Source: Candidatus Rifleibacterium amylolyticum (GTDB lineage: Bacteria; Muiribacteriota; Ozemobacteria; Ozemobacterales; Ozemobacteraceae). Taken from it: a stretch of 64,000 bases of DNA. The first letter of the stretch is position 1. Each line of letters opens with the position of its first letter. The translations under genes were made by a program, and so were the position numbers. Location of the stretch: positions 1 to 64,000 of the forward strand of contig JAACJG010000006.1 in the NCBI GenBank assembly GCA_009917695.1, in the 5' to 3' direction. The notes beneath the pieces are model-generated. The model did not search any database. It was given only the letters and a program-made list of their open reading frames with translations, and was not told the origin of the DNA. Shown piece after piece: positions 48,052-58,215 of the stretch.

Positions 48052-48534
48052 TCAGTGTTCAAGCCCCTTAACAAAATCAACGGCAAATGGGACAGTCTGC
48101 TCAGGTTTAACCTTGTACCAGACCTGTAATATCTTACCGTCTTCGCCCACCAGGAAAGAAGAGCGAATGATACCGACCGATTTTTTGCCAAACATCGTCT
48201 TTTCGCCAAGCACAAAGTAATCGGCCGCAGTTTTTTTGTCGGGATCGGCCAGCAGAGTGAAGTTCAACGAATACTTTTCAGCAAACTTCTTGAGCGCCGC
48301 CGGCTGATCAGGGCTGATACCGACAACGGCCACGCCAAGGTCTTTGAGATCGGCAAAGGCATCACGTATGCTGCAGGCCTGCGTTGTGCAACCAGGCGTC
48401 GACGCCTTGGGATAGAAGTAGACGAGCAGTTTGCCACCAGCGAAATCCTTGAGGGCAACCGCTTTGCCGCCTTTATCATGCAAAGCGAATGCTGGTGCCT
48501 TATCGCCAACTTTGAGTTCTGACTTATTCATCAC
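48052..48534 (-). CDS. bcp: Peroxiredoxin, BCP/PrxQ type
   Basis: FYPKASTPGCTTQACSIRDAF. Confidence 0.95.
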   Translation of the reverse strand: MMNKSELKVGDKAPAFALHDKGGKAVALKDFAGGKLLVYFYPKASTPGCTTQACSIRDAFADLKDLGVAVVGISPDQPAALKKFAEKYSLNFTLLADPDKKTAADYFVLGEKTMFGKKSVGIIRSSFLVGEDGKILQVWYKVKPEQTVPFAVDFVKGLEH

Positions 48535-49349
48535 TCCCCCAGGCTCTTCTCGCTTTCTTCTTTAACAGCAGTCGGATCAGACTGTGGGGCCGTATCTTCG
48601 GTGGTTGCGTCGTCTACTGTTGTTTCCTGCGAAGTCTGCTCCTCATTTTCTGTCTCTTCTTTCACTGGGGCAGAGGTAGCTTCAGGAGCAACAGGTGCAT
48701 CAACAGTAGCATCAGGGTCTCCAGCGGGAATAATCGCTTCTTCTTTTGCCGGTTCTGCGGCTGGAGTCGGTTCTGCAGATGTGACAGGTTCGGCAGCTGC
48801 GGCAGGCTCAACTGCCGATTTCGGCTCAGCAACAGGTTCTTTGGTGGCGGTTGGGGCAGCTGCCGAGCCACCTCTGGCTTCTACCAGCTCTTTAACTTTG
48901 GCATCGAGACCGGCCATTGGATGGCCATTCCAGACGATTTTGCCATCTACTACGATAAAAGCAGCCGGAATTCCGGTTACACCATAAGCCGAACCAGCAG
49001 AACTCTCAGCACCGATAATCCAGTTCATTCCAGCCTTTTTATTGAATTCATTGATGGTGTCGGCGGGCTCCTGGCTCAGAGATACGAGAACGACACCCTT
49101 GTCTTTGTATTCATTGTACAAAGTTTTGAGATGCGGAATGCTGGTGCGGCAAGGCGGGCACCAGGTTGCCCAGAATTCTACGATTACGATTTTGTCTTTG
49201 TGATCAGAAAGTTTGAAGCTGTCGGTGTTGATCCAGGTGCCGGCAGTAACTTCAGGCGCATCACCGCTGGCATTCTTACTGCAGCCTGGCGTAACTATTC
49301 CAAAACAGAAAAACAATACTGCGACCAGAAAGAGACTGAATTTTTTCAT
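48531..49349 (-). CDS. TlpA-like thioredoxin-fold lipoprotein with long Ala/Glu/Pro-rich acidic tail
   Basis: Lipobox IVTPGC; VEFWATWCPPCRTSIPHLKTLY; C-terminal about 115 aa low complexity; ATGA overlap with bcp. Confidence 0.9.
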   Translation of the reverse strand: MKKFSLFLVAVLFFCFGIVTPGCSKNASGDAPEVTAGTWINTDSFKLSDHKDKIVIVEFWATWCPPCRTSIPHLKTLYNEYKDKGVVLVSLSQEPADTINEFNKKAGMNWIIGAESSAGSAYGVTGIPAAFIVVDGKIVWNGHPMAGLDAKVKELVEARGGSAAAPTATKEPVAEPKSAVEPAAAAEPVTSAEPTPAAEPAKEEAIIPAGDPDATVDAPVAPEATSAPVKEETENEEQTSQETTVDDATTEDTAPQSDPTAVKEESEKSLGE

Positions 49350-49478
49350 GTAAATGATTACCTCCTGTGTTTTTTAACTGTTCAAAACATATTATAAACC
49401 CACCCGCCTGTAAAGCGATGAACAACAAAATAGCAGTTTCCGGTCAAAATCAATCTTTATTCCGCACAAGCCTTCAGG

Positions 49479-49552
49479 CGCAGTCGCAAAATCCATAATT
49501 ATCAGCGGCCTCTCCGGATCCTGCGACTGCGCTTCGCTTCGCGCATGATGAC
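49479..49552. repeat. Palindromic intergenic repeat, family B
   Basis: GCGCAGTCGCAAAATCC (49479-49495) inverted against GGATCCTGCGACTGCGC (49516-49532), 15/17; 16-mer shared with 29712-29727. Confidence 0.65.
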
Positions 49553-49572
49553 GAAAAAAGCCAGACCCCAGC

Positions 49573-49679
49573 ATCGTGATCTCTGTTGATGATGGTCTTA
49601 CGCCTCACCGAGAATTGCTGTCAATATCATGTTCTCTATTGATGCTGGGTTACAGTTCACCGAGGATTGCCGGTTCATA
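49573..49679. repeat. Imperfect tandem duplication, about 53-bp unit
   Basis: ATCGTGATCTCTGTTGATGATGG...CACCGAGAATTGC versus ATCATGTTCTCTATTGATGCTGG...CACCGAGGATTGC. Confidence 0.65.
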
Positions 49680-49694
49680 ATGACAACATGGTCG

Positions 49695-50492
49695 TTATAG
49701 CGTCAGAAGCTCATGATACGTTTCCGGGCGGCGGTCAATCACAATATTGTTGCGTGGCGTCATAAGCTTGTCGCGCGCCTTTTCAAGGTCGAAGTCGAAC
49801 ACCTTGCACTCGGTCGTTTCGGCACCGGCCTGATAAATCACCTCACCCTTAGGGTCGGCGATCGTCGACATACCTGTAAATGTGAGGCCATGTTCCGTAC
49901 CGGTGCGATTGGCGGTGATTACATAAAAATGGTTGATCAATGCATGAATCGGCACCGAGCGCTGCGCAAAACCAGGCAGTACAAGAGCTGAACAATGACA
50001 CAGAATGTCAGCACCTTTAAGCATGGCGATTCGCCAGACTTCCGGAAACATCCAGTCAAAACAGACGAGCATGGCGATTTTGCCGATCGGCGTATCGAAT
50101 ACCGGCACCCCGACGTCGCCTGCCGAGAATATATCTTTCTCGTTGTAGAACAGATGAATCTTGCGATATTTGCCGACAAGACCGCCTGGGCCGATTAGAA
50201 CTGCAGAGTTGAAAAGTTTAAAGCCTTCGCGTTCGTTAAAACCTGAGGCCACATAAGAATTAGTGCGGCGACAATGGTCGTGCAGTAAAGTAATAAAGCG
50301 GCTGTTGTCAATTTCTTCGGCGGCGTCAAATGCATCGTTGCGGGTCGGGAAGTTGTAACCTGAATTACTCAGCTCCGGCAAAACCAGCAAATCTGCCGGA
50401 GGAGCTTCTTTAAGCAGCTTTGCCAGGCGGTTGAGAGTGACATCGAGATTCATCAACTCAGGAGTAAACTGAACGAAACCAGCCTTCATCAC
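49695..50492 (-). CDS. Carbon-nitrogen hydrolase (nitrilase superfamily)
   Basis: VLPELSNSGYNF, GKYRKIHLFYNEKDIF, MLVCFDWMFPE (Glu-Lys-Cys triad). Confidence 0.92.
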   Translation of the reverse strand: MMKAGFVQFTPELMNLDVTLNRLAKLLKEAPPADLLVLPELSNSGYNFPTRNDAFDAAEEIDNSRFITLLHDHCRRTNSYVASGFNEREGFKLFNSAVLIGPGGLVGKYRKIHLFYNEKDIFSAGDVGVPVFDTPIGKIAMLVCFDWMFPEVWRIAMLKGADILCHCSALVLPGFAQRSVPIHALINHFYVITANRTGTEHGLTFTGMSTIADPKGEVIYQAGAETTECKVFDFDLEKARDKLMTPRNNIVIDRRPETYHELLTL

Positions 50493-50509
50493 AAATTCTC
50501 CTCAAAAGG

Positions 50510-51331
50510 TCATTTTTTACTTCCGACCGGCTCGATGCGATAAAAGCTCTCACGCAGACGCAGGCGCTCACGCGCATCGAACATCTTGCGGCGCATCAGC
50601 CAGAGGCTCAGTATAACACCGAATCCGGTTCCTGACGAGATCATAAACATGATGAGAATCTGATAACGCACCGCCTCGCCAGCCGTATTGCCAGCCAGAA
50701 TCTGACCGGTCATCATACCCGGCAAACTTACCAGACCTGCTGCTGCCATCGAATTGATAATAGGAATCAGCCCGGTACGCACACTTTCGCGCCAGATGTC
50801 TTCGATCGCCTCAACCGAGGTCTGCCCCAGAGCCAGGCGTTGCTCGATCATCTGCCAGCGTGTCCAGGCCAGATTCGAAAAAGCATTCATCGCCAGCGCC
50901 ACCCCATTCATTGTGTTACCAAGCAGCATGCCAAGAATTGGAATAGCATAACGCGGGCTGTACCATGGTTCTACCTTGATTACCAGCGTCAACGTCAGCA
51001 CCATTATCGAAAACGAAGAAACCAGCATTGAGCTGGTGCCGATAAGAAAACGTGCCGGGCCCTTTACCCGCACCTTCTGCCGCGACATGACTTCCCAGCC
51101 GGCTGCGGCCAGCATCAGTGACCAGATCAGCACGACCAGATAAAAATTGACTGTGCTGAACACAACGTTGAGTACCAGACCAATAAGTGACAGCTGAACC
51201 GCCGTTCTTAAAGCCGCAATCAGCAAAGGACGCTCGATTTCGAGACGGTGCCAGAAGCTCAGAAATGCGAGCAGAAGCACAAGCAGACTTGCCAGCGAAA
51301 GTTCGAATGCACCAAGTGGAATTACGTTCAT
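50510..51331 (-). CDS. fetB: ABC transporter permease, FetB/UPF0014 family
   Basis: LLIAALRTAVQLSLIGLVL, PILGMLLGNTMNGVALAM, GLVSLPGMMTGQILAG. Confidence 0.9.
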   Translation of the reverse strand: MNVIPLGAFELSLASLLVLLLAFLSFWHRLEIERPLLIAALRTAVQLSLIGLVLNVVFSTVNFYLVVLIWSLMLAAAGWEVMSRQKVRVKGPARFLIGTSSMLVSSFSIMVLTLTLVIKVEPWYSPRYAIPILGMLLGNTMNGVALAMNAFSNLAWTRWQMIEQRLALGQTSVEAIEDIWRESVRTGLIPIINSMAAAGLVSLPGMMTGQILAGNTAGEAVRYQILIMFMISSGTGFGVILSLWLMRRKMFDARERLRLRESFYRIEPVGSKK

Positions 51332-51930
51332 GCCAGCTCCCGCATTTCGCCGCCGACGAGAATTTCAAAGCGGCGGGAAGCAACCCTCTTGAGTTGCACC
51401 GGGTCATGACTCACCCAGATAGCCGGCGCCGAATTCTCTTTGAGATAGTCTAAAATGAAGTTTTCTACCCGACTGATACTGCCCTGATCGAGGCTGGCCG
51501 TCGGTTCGTCGAGCAGCAGCGCTTTGGGCCGGTTCTGTAACAGGCGAAAAATGGCAAGCCTCTGTTTTTCGCCGGTCGACAGGCGGTTTATTTCCCAGTC
51601 CATGACTTCGCTGGTAAATCCTAACTGTTGCAGCCACGAGGCTGCGGGCGGCACCTTGAAATGCTGGCCGACCCGTTCATGCCACCAGAAACTTTCTGCC
51701 GGCAGATAGGCAACCTGACGACGCCAGTGCGGGCCACTGATTTCATTGCAGGCAGTCTGACCGAGACACAAATGGCCTTCATGCGGCTCAAGATCGGCGA
51801 TAGCACGCAGCAACAGAGACTTGCCCGCGCCGGAAGCTCCGTGCAGACCAAGCACCTGCCCCGGCTCGACCGCAAAAGTATAGGGGCCACGCCCGAGAAA
51901 ACTTAAATTTTCCAATCTGAGCCCGTTCAT
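51328..51930 (-). CDS. fetA: ABC transporter ATP-binding protein (FetA-like)
   Basis: LHGASGAGKSLLLRAI, LSTGEKQRLAIFRLL, ALLLDEPTASLD; overlaps fetB by 4 nt. Confidence 0.9.
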   Translation of the reverse strand: MNGLRLENLSFLGRGPYTFAVEPGQVLGLHGASGAGKSLLLRAIADLEPHEGHLCLGQTACNEISGPHWRRQVAYLPAESFWWHERVGQHFKVPPAASWLQQLGFTSEVMDWEINRLSTGEKQRLAIFRLLQNRPKALLLDEPTASLDQGSISRVENFILDYLKENSAPAIWVSHDPVQLKRVASRRFEILVGGEMRELA

Positions 51931-52040
51931 AGTTCCCGCTAATTTAACATGGCATGACAAAATTGTTTGCGAAAAAAATTCGGAATACTGCGAAATGTGT
52001 CGAATAGATGCCTGAAATTGTATATCTTAGCGGAGTCCTT

Positions 52041-52865
52041 ATGCTCAATCAATACCGCCTTCTCGCTCTGCTGCTGACAGCAAGTCTGCTGATCAGTGGC
52101 TGCAATGCCTTCGAAGGTTTCGATCGCAATCTCAACGACAGCGACTTCTCGGCCAAAGCTGGCGAAGCAAGGCTAGAACTTGCAGCAGCGAACTATGCCA
52201 AAGCGCGCGAACTTTACGACAGCCTGATAAAGGAGCATGGCGCCGACGAAGACGTCTGGCGTGGCCGCGCCGGGGCTCTCGCCGGGCTTGCCGGCTTCAA
52301 CATGTTCAACGTGCTCAATATCCTGCAAAATGACGCATCTACTCCCAACACTTTAATCTTCAAGGCAGCGCTGACAATTACCGACTCAGAACTCCTTGAA
52401 CAGGCCATCGCCGACATGGACAGAATAACGCAACCGGGAAACGACGACCGCCTTTTCCGCAGCCTGATGGCGACTCTCGCCGCTGCCCGCCGTCTGCTCG
52501 CCAAATACGACACCAACCTCAGCAAAAAGCTCGACACCCCAGATCAGATCGATTTCGACACCAACGACGAGAAAACCCTGACCTGGCAACAGCTTTACCG
52601 TCGCCTTACCGATACAACTTCAGCTTATTCGCTCGAACGTGCCTTTATCGAACTGACGCTCGCTCTCGATGGAAGAGGCAGCGAATGGCAGACAGTTTCA
52701 CCCATTCTGGGAGTTAATTACACCGGCACTTACACGCCGGCGAACCGCAGCACAATACTGGCGGTCGGCAACTTTGCCACGATACTGCAACAGGCAAATG
52801 CCTGGTTCGATGCCTCAGAAGCCAACTTTAAGGCTGAACTGTTGAGCCTGGACGGAGCCAACTGA
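52041..52865 (+). CDS. TPR-like lipoprotein
   Basis: Lipobox SLLISGC; AANYAKARELYDSLIKEHGADEDVWRGRAGALAGL. Confidence 0.7.
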   Translation: MLNQYRLLALLLTASLLISGCNAFEGFDRNLNDSDFSAKAGEARLELAAANYAKARELYDSLIKEHGADEDVWRGRAGALAGLAGFNMFNVLNILQNDASTPNTLIFKAALTITDSELLEQAIADMDRITQPGNDDRLFRSLMATLAAARRLLAKYDTNLSKKLDTPDQIDFDTNDEKTLTWQQLYRRLTDTTSAYSLERAFIELTLALDGRGSEWQTVSPILGVNYTGTYTPANRSTILAVGNFATILQQANAWFDASEANFKAELLSLDGAN

Positions 52866-53980
52866 TGCAAAACCGTTTTAAACGAAGAATAATCGCGTTG
52901 TCAATGTTGCTCAGTGGTTTACTTGCTGCCGCGCCAGCGCAGGCCGACAAAAATTTCATCTATGAAAGCGCCCGCACCATGGGCATGGGCGGCACCAGCG
53001 TAGCTATTGCCGACGACCACCAGGCGCTGTTCACCAACCCGGCCGGACTCGGGCTTCAGCAGAAAAGCTCCTATTCGGTCATCAATGCGTTGATCAAGCA
53101 GAACCAAGACTACAGCAAAGTTAATGGCAAGATAAACAATCTCAGCGATGACGACACCGCCGCCAGTCGTGCCGCCAATTTCAGCAATCTCATGGCGATC
53201 ATGGGCGAGACAGGATATCAGGCCTGGTCGGCCATGTCTTATTACATGGGCGCAACCGGCTTTGGCATGGCAGCCTATTACCACGACTCCGAGCGTTTTT
53301 CAGTCAAAAACCCGGCCAACCCGGTAGTTAAATCAGAAGTATATCAGGACGCCGTTCTGAGCGGCTCAATTGCCCGCGGCTTCAACGAGCCACAGATGCT
53401 TTTTAAAGATCGCACCATCGGCTGGTGGGGCGCTACCATGAAAGTAGCAACCCGTAAAATGACCGAACAGAGCTTTTATGCCAGAGACTTTGCCGCCCTC
53501 ACTCCTGGCATTTTAAAAGATACCGACCGCTCTGGCGCGACGCTCGACTTCGACCTTGGCGCGCTCTGGCAGCTCAACAACCCATGGCAGACCTCGCTCG
53601 GCCTGTTTGTCGGTAATGTTTTAAGCACAGATTACAGTGAAGAAGCTGGCACTCTCGAACGCCAGTTCGCTGTCGGAACCTCGATCAAGCCCTTGACCGG
53701 CCCACCTGAGCGCAACAAAAAGCTCATACTCGCCGCCGACTACTGGGAAAACGGTGACGACCGCACGGCGCTGACCAAACTGCGCCTTGGCATGCAGGTA
53801 GAACTGGCTGAGGGAATACACCTTCTCGGTGGCCTACGGGGCGGCTACCCGACCGCGGGTTTCAGCGTCAAATGGTATGACATGAGTGTTCAGGCCGCCA
53901 CCTACGGCGAAGAACTCGGCCAGCGCCCTGGTGAAAAGGAAGACCGCCGCTACACCGCCAGCTTCAACCTCGAATTTTAA
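52865..53980 (+). CDS. Outer-membrane protein (PorV/FadL/TraF-like barrel)
   Basis: SARTMGMGGTSVAIADDHQALFTNPAGLG; C-terminal beta-signal YTASFNLEF. Confidence 0.75.
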   Translation: MQNRFKRRIIALSMLLSGLLAAAPAQADKNFIYESARTMGMGGTSVAIADDHQALFTNPAGLGLQQKSSYSVINALIKQNQDYSKVNGKINNLSDDDTAASRAANFSNLMAIMGETGYQAWSAMSYYMGATGFGMAAYYHDSERFSVKNPANPVVKSEVYQDAVLSGSIARGFNEPQMLFKDRTIGWWGATMKVATRKMTEQSFYARDFAALTPGILKDTDRSGATLDFDLGALWQLNNPWQTSLGLFVGNVLSTDYSEEAGTLERQFAVGTSIKPLTGPPERNKKLILAADYWENGDDRTALTKLRLGMQVELAEGIHLLGGLRGGYPTAGFSVKWYDMSVQAATYGEELGQRPGEKEDRRYTASFNLEF

Positions 53981-53983
53981 ACA

Positions 53984-54601
53984 TCAGCGGTGAATGGGTT
54001 TGCCGAAAATGTGAAATGGAATGTCTTCTTTGAGCACCATGCGTAAAAAGTTCAGCATGTCAGAAGCGAGGGTGCGCATTTTTTCGCTGTCGGTCCAGAA
54101 CAGTTCAAAAACCACTCTCTGAGCCTCTTTTCGCAAAGCCGGCAAGTCACTGAGCTTATGATTGATCTGCAGGTTCTCGATGTGATCAGCCATTTTATAA
54201 AACTCGACGCTGATTTTTTCCGGGCCTTCCGGGGAATCGTCGAACCCGAGCGGGAACCCGGGATAAACTTCACAGAACTCAATTTCTCTGGCTATATGCC
54301 TGATGAGCGCCGGCTTTTCGATCAACCCGATCTTAACCGCAAGCAACTGCGCCGACAGCATCTCAGCGCTGATATTGCTGTTTTTGGCCAGCTGAAGCGC
54401 GGCAACCATGTCGTTGGTGCCGTGATACAGGGCATTTATCTGTCCACAGACAAATAATATCTTCTTCAGTACGATATCATGCGTGGGCTGTATCTTGTCA
54501 CGATGCAGCGTGGCAAATTCAGGAGTCACCGCAAAAGCCGATGCACAAAACCACAGCATCAGTGTAACAACAGCAAACAAACCAGATTTACGATTTTTCA
54601 T
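53984..54601 (-). CDS. Hypothetical secreted protein
   Basis: Signal peptide; 205 aa. Confidence 0.6.
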   Translation of the reverse strand: MKNRKSGLFAVVTLMLWFCASAFAVTPEFATLHRDKIQPTHDIVLKKILFVCGQINALYHGTNDMVAALQLAKNSNISAEMLSAQLLAVKIGLIEKPALIRHIAREIEFCEVYPGFPLGFDDSPEGPEKISVEFYKMADHIENLQINHKLSDLPALRKEAQRVVFELFWTDSEKMRTLASDMLNFLRMVLKEDIPFHIFGKPIHR

Positions 54602-54700
54602 TATCTTATTACCTTATCTTCGTACACTGTTTTGTAATTATACATATTAAACCGACACCCGCCACCCCTCAACGCAAAATATCAACAGCCCCGGTCTGAA

Positions 54701-56551
54701 TCAGGGCATTTCAGCTGGATCGACAACACCGCCCTGCTGCACCCGGCGTAGCTCATCGGCAAGCAATACATGCTCGCGCGGCAGACCTGAATCGGCGAAT
54801 TTTGTGATCGGCTGACCGGCATCGTCGCATGGAGTAATGCGAATAACGCCCTTGGTAAGCTTGTTTATTTTGAGCAGGTTTTCGGCACAGAAAAGCGTAG
54901 TAGCGATACGAACACGCTTTGGCCATTTCAGAAAAGACTGGCCATCAAGTACAAGATCAGAAACCTTGCCGGCCAGCGGAACGCCATTCTTGTTCACGCT
55001 GTAGCGAAGATTACTCGACACCACCGGTTCGTAAACCGGAAACTTTTTGCTCTGCCAGGTCAGAATTTCGAGCAGAAGTCTGGTTTGCGCCCGCGATAGC
55101 GAGAAGACAACAACAGGAGCGCCAGGAGTGCCATCTGCGGCAAAGCCAAGCGGCGAAAACCTGAAGATGTCTGAAAATGCATACATTGTCGGCCGACCAT
55201 CGACAGTGAGATATTCTGAGCGAACCAGACCATAGGTGGTGAAATATATATCGACAGGATTGACAAGACGACGGTTAACCGCCCTGAGCAGGTTGGAAAC
55301 CGTATATACAGCAGCGTCATTCGCCGGAAAGCTCGCCTTGCGTCGATCACGCGTTACCATGCAGATTGGGTCGCCGGCGGCAAACCCGGTCTGTCTGATC
55401 AGCCGGTCAACCTCGCGGCTGGTCTTTTTCAGCCAGGCAATCACATCTGCTTCAGCCGGAATGCTGTCATCTATGGCGATAAGAGAACTCTGCGGATTGA
55501 GCAGCCTGAGGCTGCGACCGTCATACTCGAGATCGAGCACGCCAAGGTTGGCACCGCCATGGCCCGCCTGTGCGATAATAGTCGAGCCCACCCTCTTTAC
55601 ATAAGCCTGGTGCGTATGACCGGCTATTATCAGGTCGATGCCTTTTACTTCTCTGGCCAGTTTCTCGTCTTCCGGGGTGCCGCCATGCAGCAGAGCTATG
55701 ACAATATGGCACTTTTGCGTTTTGCGCAGCAGATCGACCCGGGCTTGCACCAGTGCATGAAAAGCCTTCTCGTCAACCTTTACTGCCTTGTCATCAAAAC
55801 CGGCAAACTGTGCAGATTTTCTGGTTGTAGTAGACAATTGTGCGGCGTTCGGGCCAACCAGGCCAAGAATGCCAACCATGATCGGCGGCTGATCGGCGCC
55901 ACCCGGAAACTTGCGAATCTGAAAATCATGAAACGCCGGCTCTCTCAACGGCTCGCCACCAGGTCTGACAAATTGCCGCAGAGGGTTGTCGACGCTTCCA
56001 TTTCGGCTGAAGCTGAGATTTGAGGTAACAAAAGGCAGGGCATAGCCGGCCTTCTTTGCCTTGGTCAGTGCGCGGGCCAGACCATCTTCTTCGGCATCGA
56101 AATCATGATTCCCGAGGCCAATTGCGTCATAACCGGCTTCGTGATAAAAACGATACTCAGGAGCATGCTCTGAATCAGCACAAGGACCAAGCATGTGAAA
56201 CAGGCTGCCAAAAAGCATGTCGCCGGCATCGAGCAATAAAACCGGGCGGGCATTGCGAATTCGGTTAGCCCTGACACTTTGAATAGCCGTCATCAGTCTG
56301 GCTGCGTGCCCTCTTACCGGGTCATCGTCATTGGCCTGCGGCGTAAACAGCAGATCAGGCCCGAGACCGCCAAGCTGAGAATGAAAGTCATTTGTATGCA
56401 TCACCGTAAAGCGGATCGGCTGCTCGAGCGTCTGCGTCAATACCGGAGAAGAACTCACCAAAATTATCGTCAGCAGAAGGCCAAACCACCTGTACAACAT
56501 TACTGGTCTTGCTACGTTGATATCGTCAACCATCATAAAAGATCCTTTCAA
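54701..56551 (-). CDS. 5'-nucleotidase/UshA-like metallophosphatase
   Basis: VMHTNDFHSQLGG, LLDAGDMLFGS, GLGNHDFDAEEDG, AGHTHQAYVKRVG. Confidence 0.92.
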   Translation of the reverse strand: MKGSFMMVDDINVARPVMLYRWFGLLLTIILVSSSPVLTQTLEQPIRFTVMHTNDFHSQLGGLGPDLLFTPQANDDDPVRGHAARLMTAIQSVRANRIRNARPVLLLDAGDMLFGSLFHMLGPCADSEHAPEYRFYHEAGYDAIGLGNHDFDAEEDGLARALTKAKKAGYALPFVTSNLSFSRNGSVDNPLRQFVRPGGEPLREPAFHDFQIRKFPGGADQPPIMVGILGLVGPNAAQLSTTTRKSAQFAGFDDKAVKVDEKAFHALVQARVDLLRKTQKCHIVIALLHGGTPEDEKLAREVKGIDLIIAGHTHQAYVKRVGSTIIAQAGHGGANLGVLDLEYDGRSLRLLNPQSSLIAIDDSIPAEADVIAWLKKTSREVDRLIRQTGFAAGDPICMVTRDRRKASFPANDAAVYTVSNLLRAVNRRLVNPVDIYFTTYGLVRSEYLTVDGRPTMYAFSDIFRFSPLGFAADGTPGAPVVVFSLSRAQTRLLLEILTWQSKKFPVYEPVVSSNLRYSVNKNGVPLAGKVSDLVLDGQSFLKWPKRVRIATTLFCAENLLKINKLTKGVIRITPCDDAGQPITKFADSGLPREHVLLADELRRVQQGGVVDPAEMP

Positions 56552-56670
56552 AATCCATTTAAGTCATTTTACCAGATTTTTTCAGCCCCCGGGAAGCAGA
56601 TGCATGATATTTAAAAATAGCAGGAACTTGCGGTTGCAGATTTGCCTCTGGTGTTATAAGCTTGCCTGCT

Positions 56671-57435
56671 ATGGAACAACCTTTTATCGACGTCGATGAA
56701 CGCCTCGACACCATACCGGGCACCGATCTGAAGCTGATTCAGAAAATCGATGGCACCGCCTTCGCCATCGACACCCTTCTGCTCGCCAGCTTTGTCAAGT
56801 TCAGCCCCGACATGCACACTGCCGCCGACCTCGGTGCCGGCAGCGGAATCCTGGCGTTTCTCATCAAATATCGTCATTCCGGGCTGCTTATGACGGGCTA
56901 CGAACTACAGGAAGACCTCGTCGAATTGTCGCAGCGCAACTGCCAGCTCAACAAGCATTTTACCGATATCAGCTTCGAACGTCTCGACGTGCGCGATATT
57001 CCGGCTCATATACTGCCGGAAACCTGCGATCTGGTCGTGTCGAACCCGCCATATTTTCAGGCGGGCAGCGGCCGACTGCCAACCCGCCCGGGCCGCGCCA
57101 GCGCCCGCCACGAATTGAACGGTACACTCAAGGACTTTGTTGAAGCGGCAAGCTATCTGCTGCCATACGGGGGGCGCTTCTGTTTCATTATTCCAAGTTC
57201 GCGCTTTTACGAAGTGCTAGAATACTTCAAACCCTGCAACTTCGGGCTCAAACGCCTGCAGTTCGTACTGCCCAAAGAGGGTGAAAAGTCGCATCTGGCG
57301 CTTCTCGAAGTCGAGCGTTTCTTCAACGGCAAACATCAGCCGCTTCCCAACATCACCATTCACATGGCAGATGGCGGCTTCAGTCCAGAAATGAATCAGC
57401 TCTTCAGCGTCGGCCTGAAAAAATACAAGATATAA
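56671..57435 (+). CDS. tRNA1(Val) adenine-N6 methyltransferase-like (TrmN6 family)
   Basis: ADLGAGSGILAFLI, GYELQEDLVELSQRN, DLVVSNPPYFQAGSGR. Confidence 0.88.
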   Translation: MEQPFIDVDERLDTIPGTDLKLIQKIDGTAFAIDTLLLASFVKFSPDMHTAADLGAGSGILAFLIKYRHSGLLMTGYELQEDLVELSQRNCQLNKHFTDISFERLDVRDIPAHILPETCDLVVSNPPYFQAGSGRLPTRPGRASARHELNGTLKDFVEAASYLLPYGGRFCFIIPSSRFYEVLEYFKPCNFGLKRLQFVLPKEGEKSHLALLEVERFFNGKHQPLPNITIHMADGGFSPEMNQLFSVGLKKYKI

Positions 57436-57439
57436 AACC

Positions 57440-58057
57440 CTAATTCAGGCTACGACCGTGGCGGTTCAGTAAAGCCGAAGCCTCGGCAGCAAAATTTTCA
57501 CGTAACGCGATGAACTTGCGATCATACTCGTCGAGAGTGCCGTATCGCCTGATTCGTGGGCGAACCTGGCGGTTCCAGACGTGATTGAGATATTCGTTCC
57601 AGAGCGCGACAGTCTCTGCATTATCGTCAAACAGGCGATGCGCAACTATCAGCTCGTTTATCTGCACCGCCGATATTTTATCGACAAGACTCAATCGGCA
57701 AAAGTTGATAAACAGCCGCTGCGAACTTGTTCGCAAGGCATCTGAATCAAGCTCATATTCACTGATGACAAGAATAGTGCTCACTGCAGCAAACTGCCTG
57801 GCAAAATCAAACTTATTCGCATCAAGTGCTATTCCGTAGCATTCGCGATAAAGTGCCATAAAGCCCTGCGCCGCGTGAATCTCACGGTATGACTTCATAT
57901 CTCTGTAGATATTTTCGTCGAGTTTCAGGCCAACAGCGTCAAATAGACTTTCAACGCTCAGTTTGGCAGGAACATCTGAACCGGCGCGTCCATAAATTGC
58001 ATAAAATGCCAGCGCACCGATCATAACCAGGACGATTATGGCTCCTGCAATCCTCAT
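57440..58057 (-). CDS. Hypothetical protein with N-terminal TM anchor
   Basis: 205 aa ORF; N-terminal hydrophobic segment. Confidence 0.6.
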   Translation of the reverse strand: MRIAGAIIVLVMIGALAFYAIYGRAGSDVPAKLSVESLFDAVGLKLDENIYRDMKSYREIHAAQGFMALYRECYGIALDANKFDFARQFAAVSTILVISEYELDSDALRTSSQRLFINFCRLSLVDKISAVQINELIVAHRLFDDNAETVALWNEYLNHVWNRQVRPRIRRYGTLDEYDRKFIALRENFAAEASALLNRHGRSLN

Positions 58058-58215
58058 AGGTACAACTTTTTCCTCTACCAGCTAAGCATAATTGGAAATC
58101 CGATACTTGTCCAGTAGCAGGCTTATTTACAATTAAACACAAAGACCCGGCAAACGTAGCGCCGCCGAAGTTCTTTATGAAAACTTCGGCGGCGAACAGG
58201 CAGTTCAAGTTTCAA

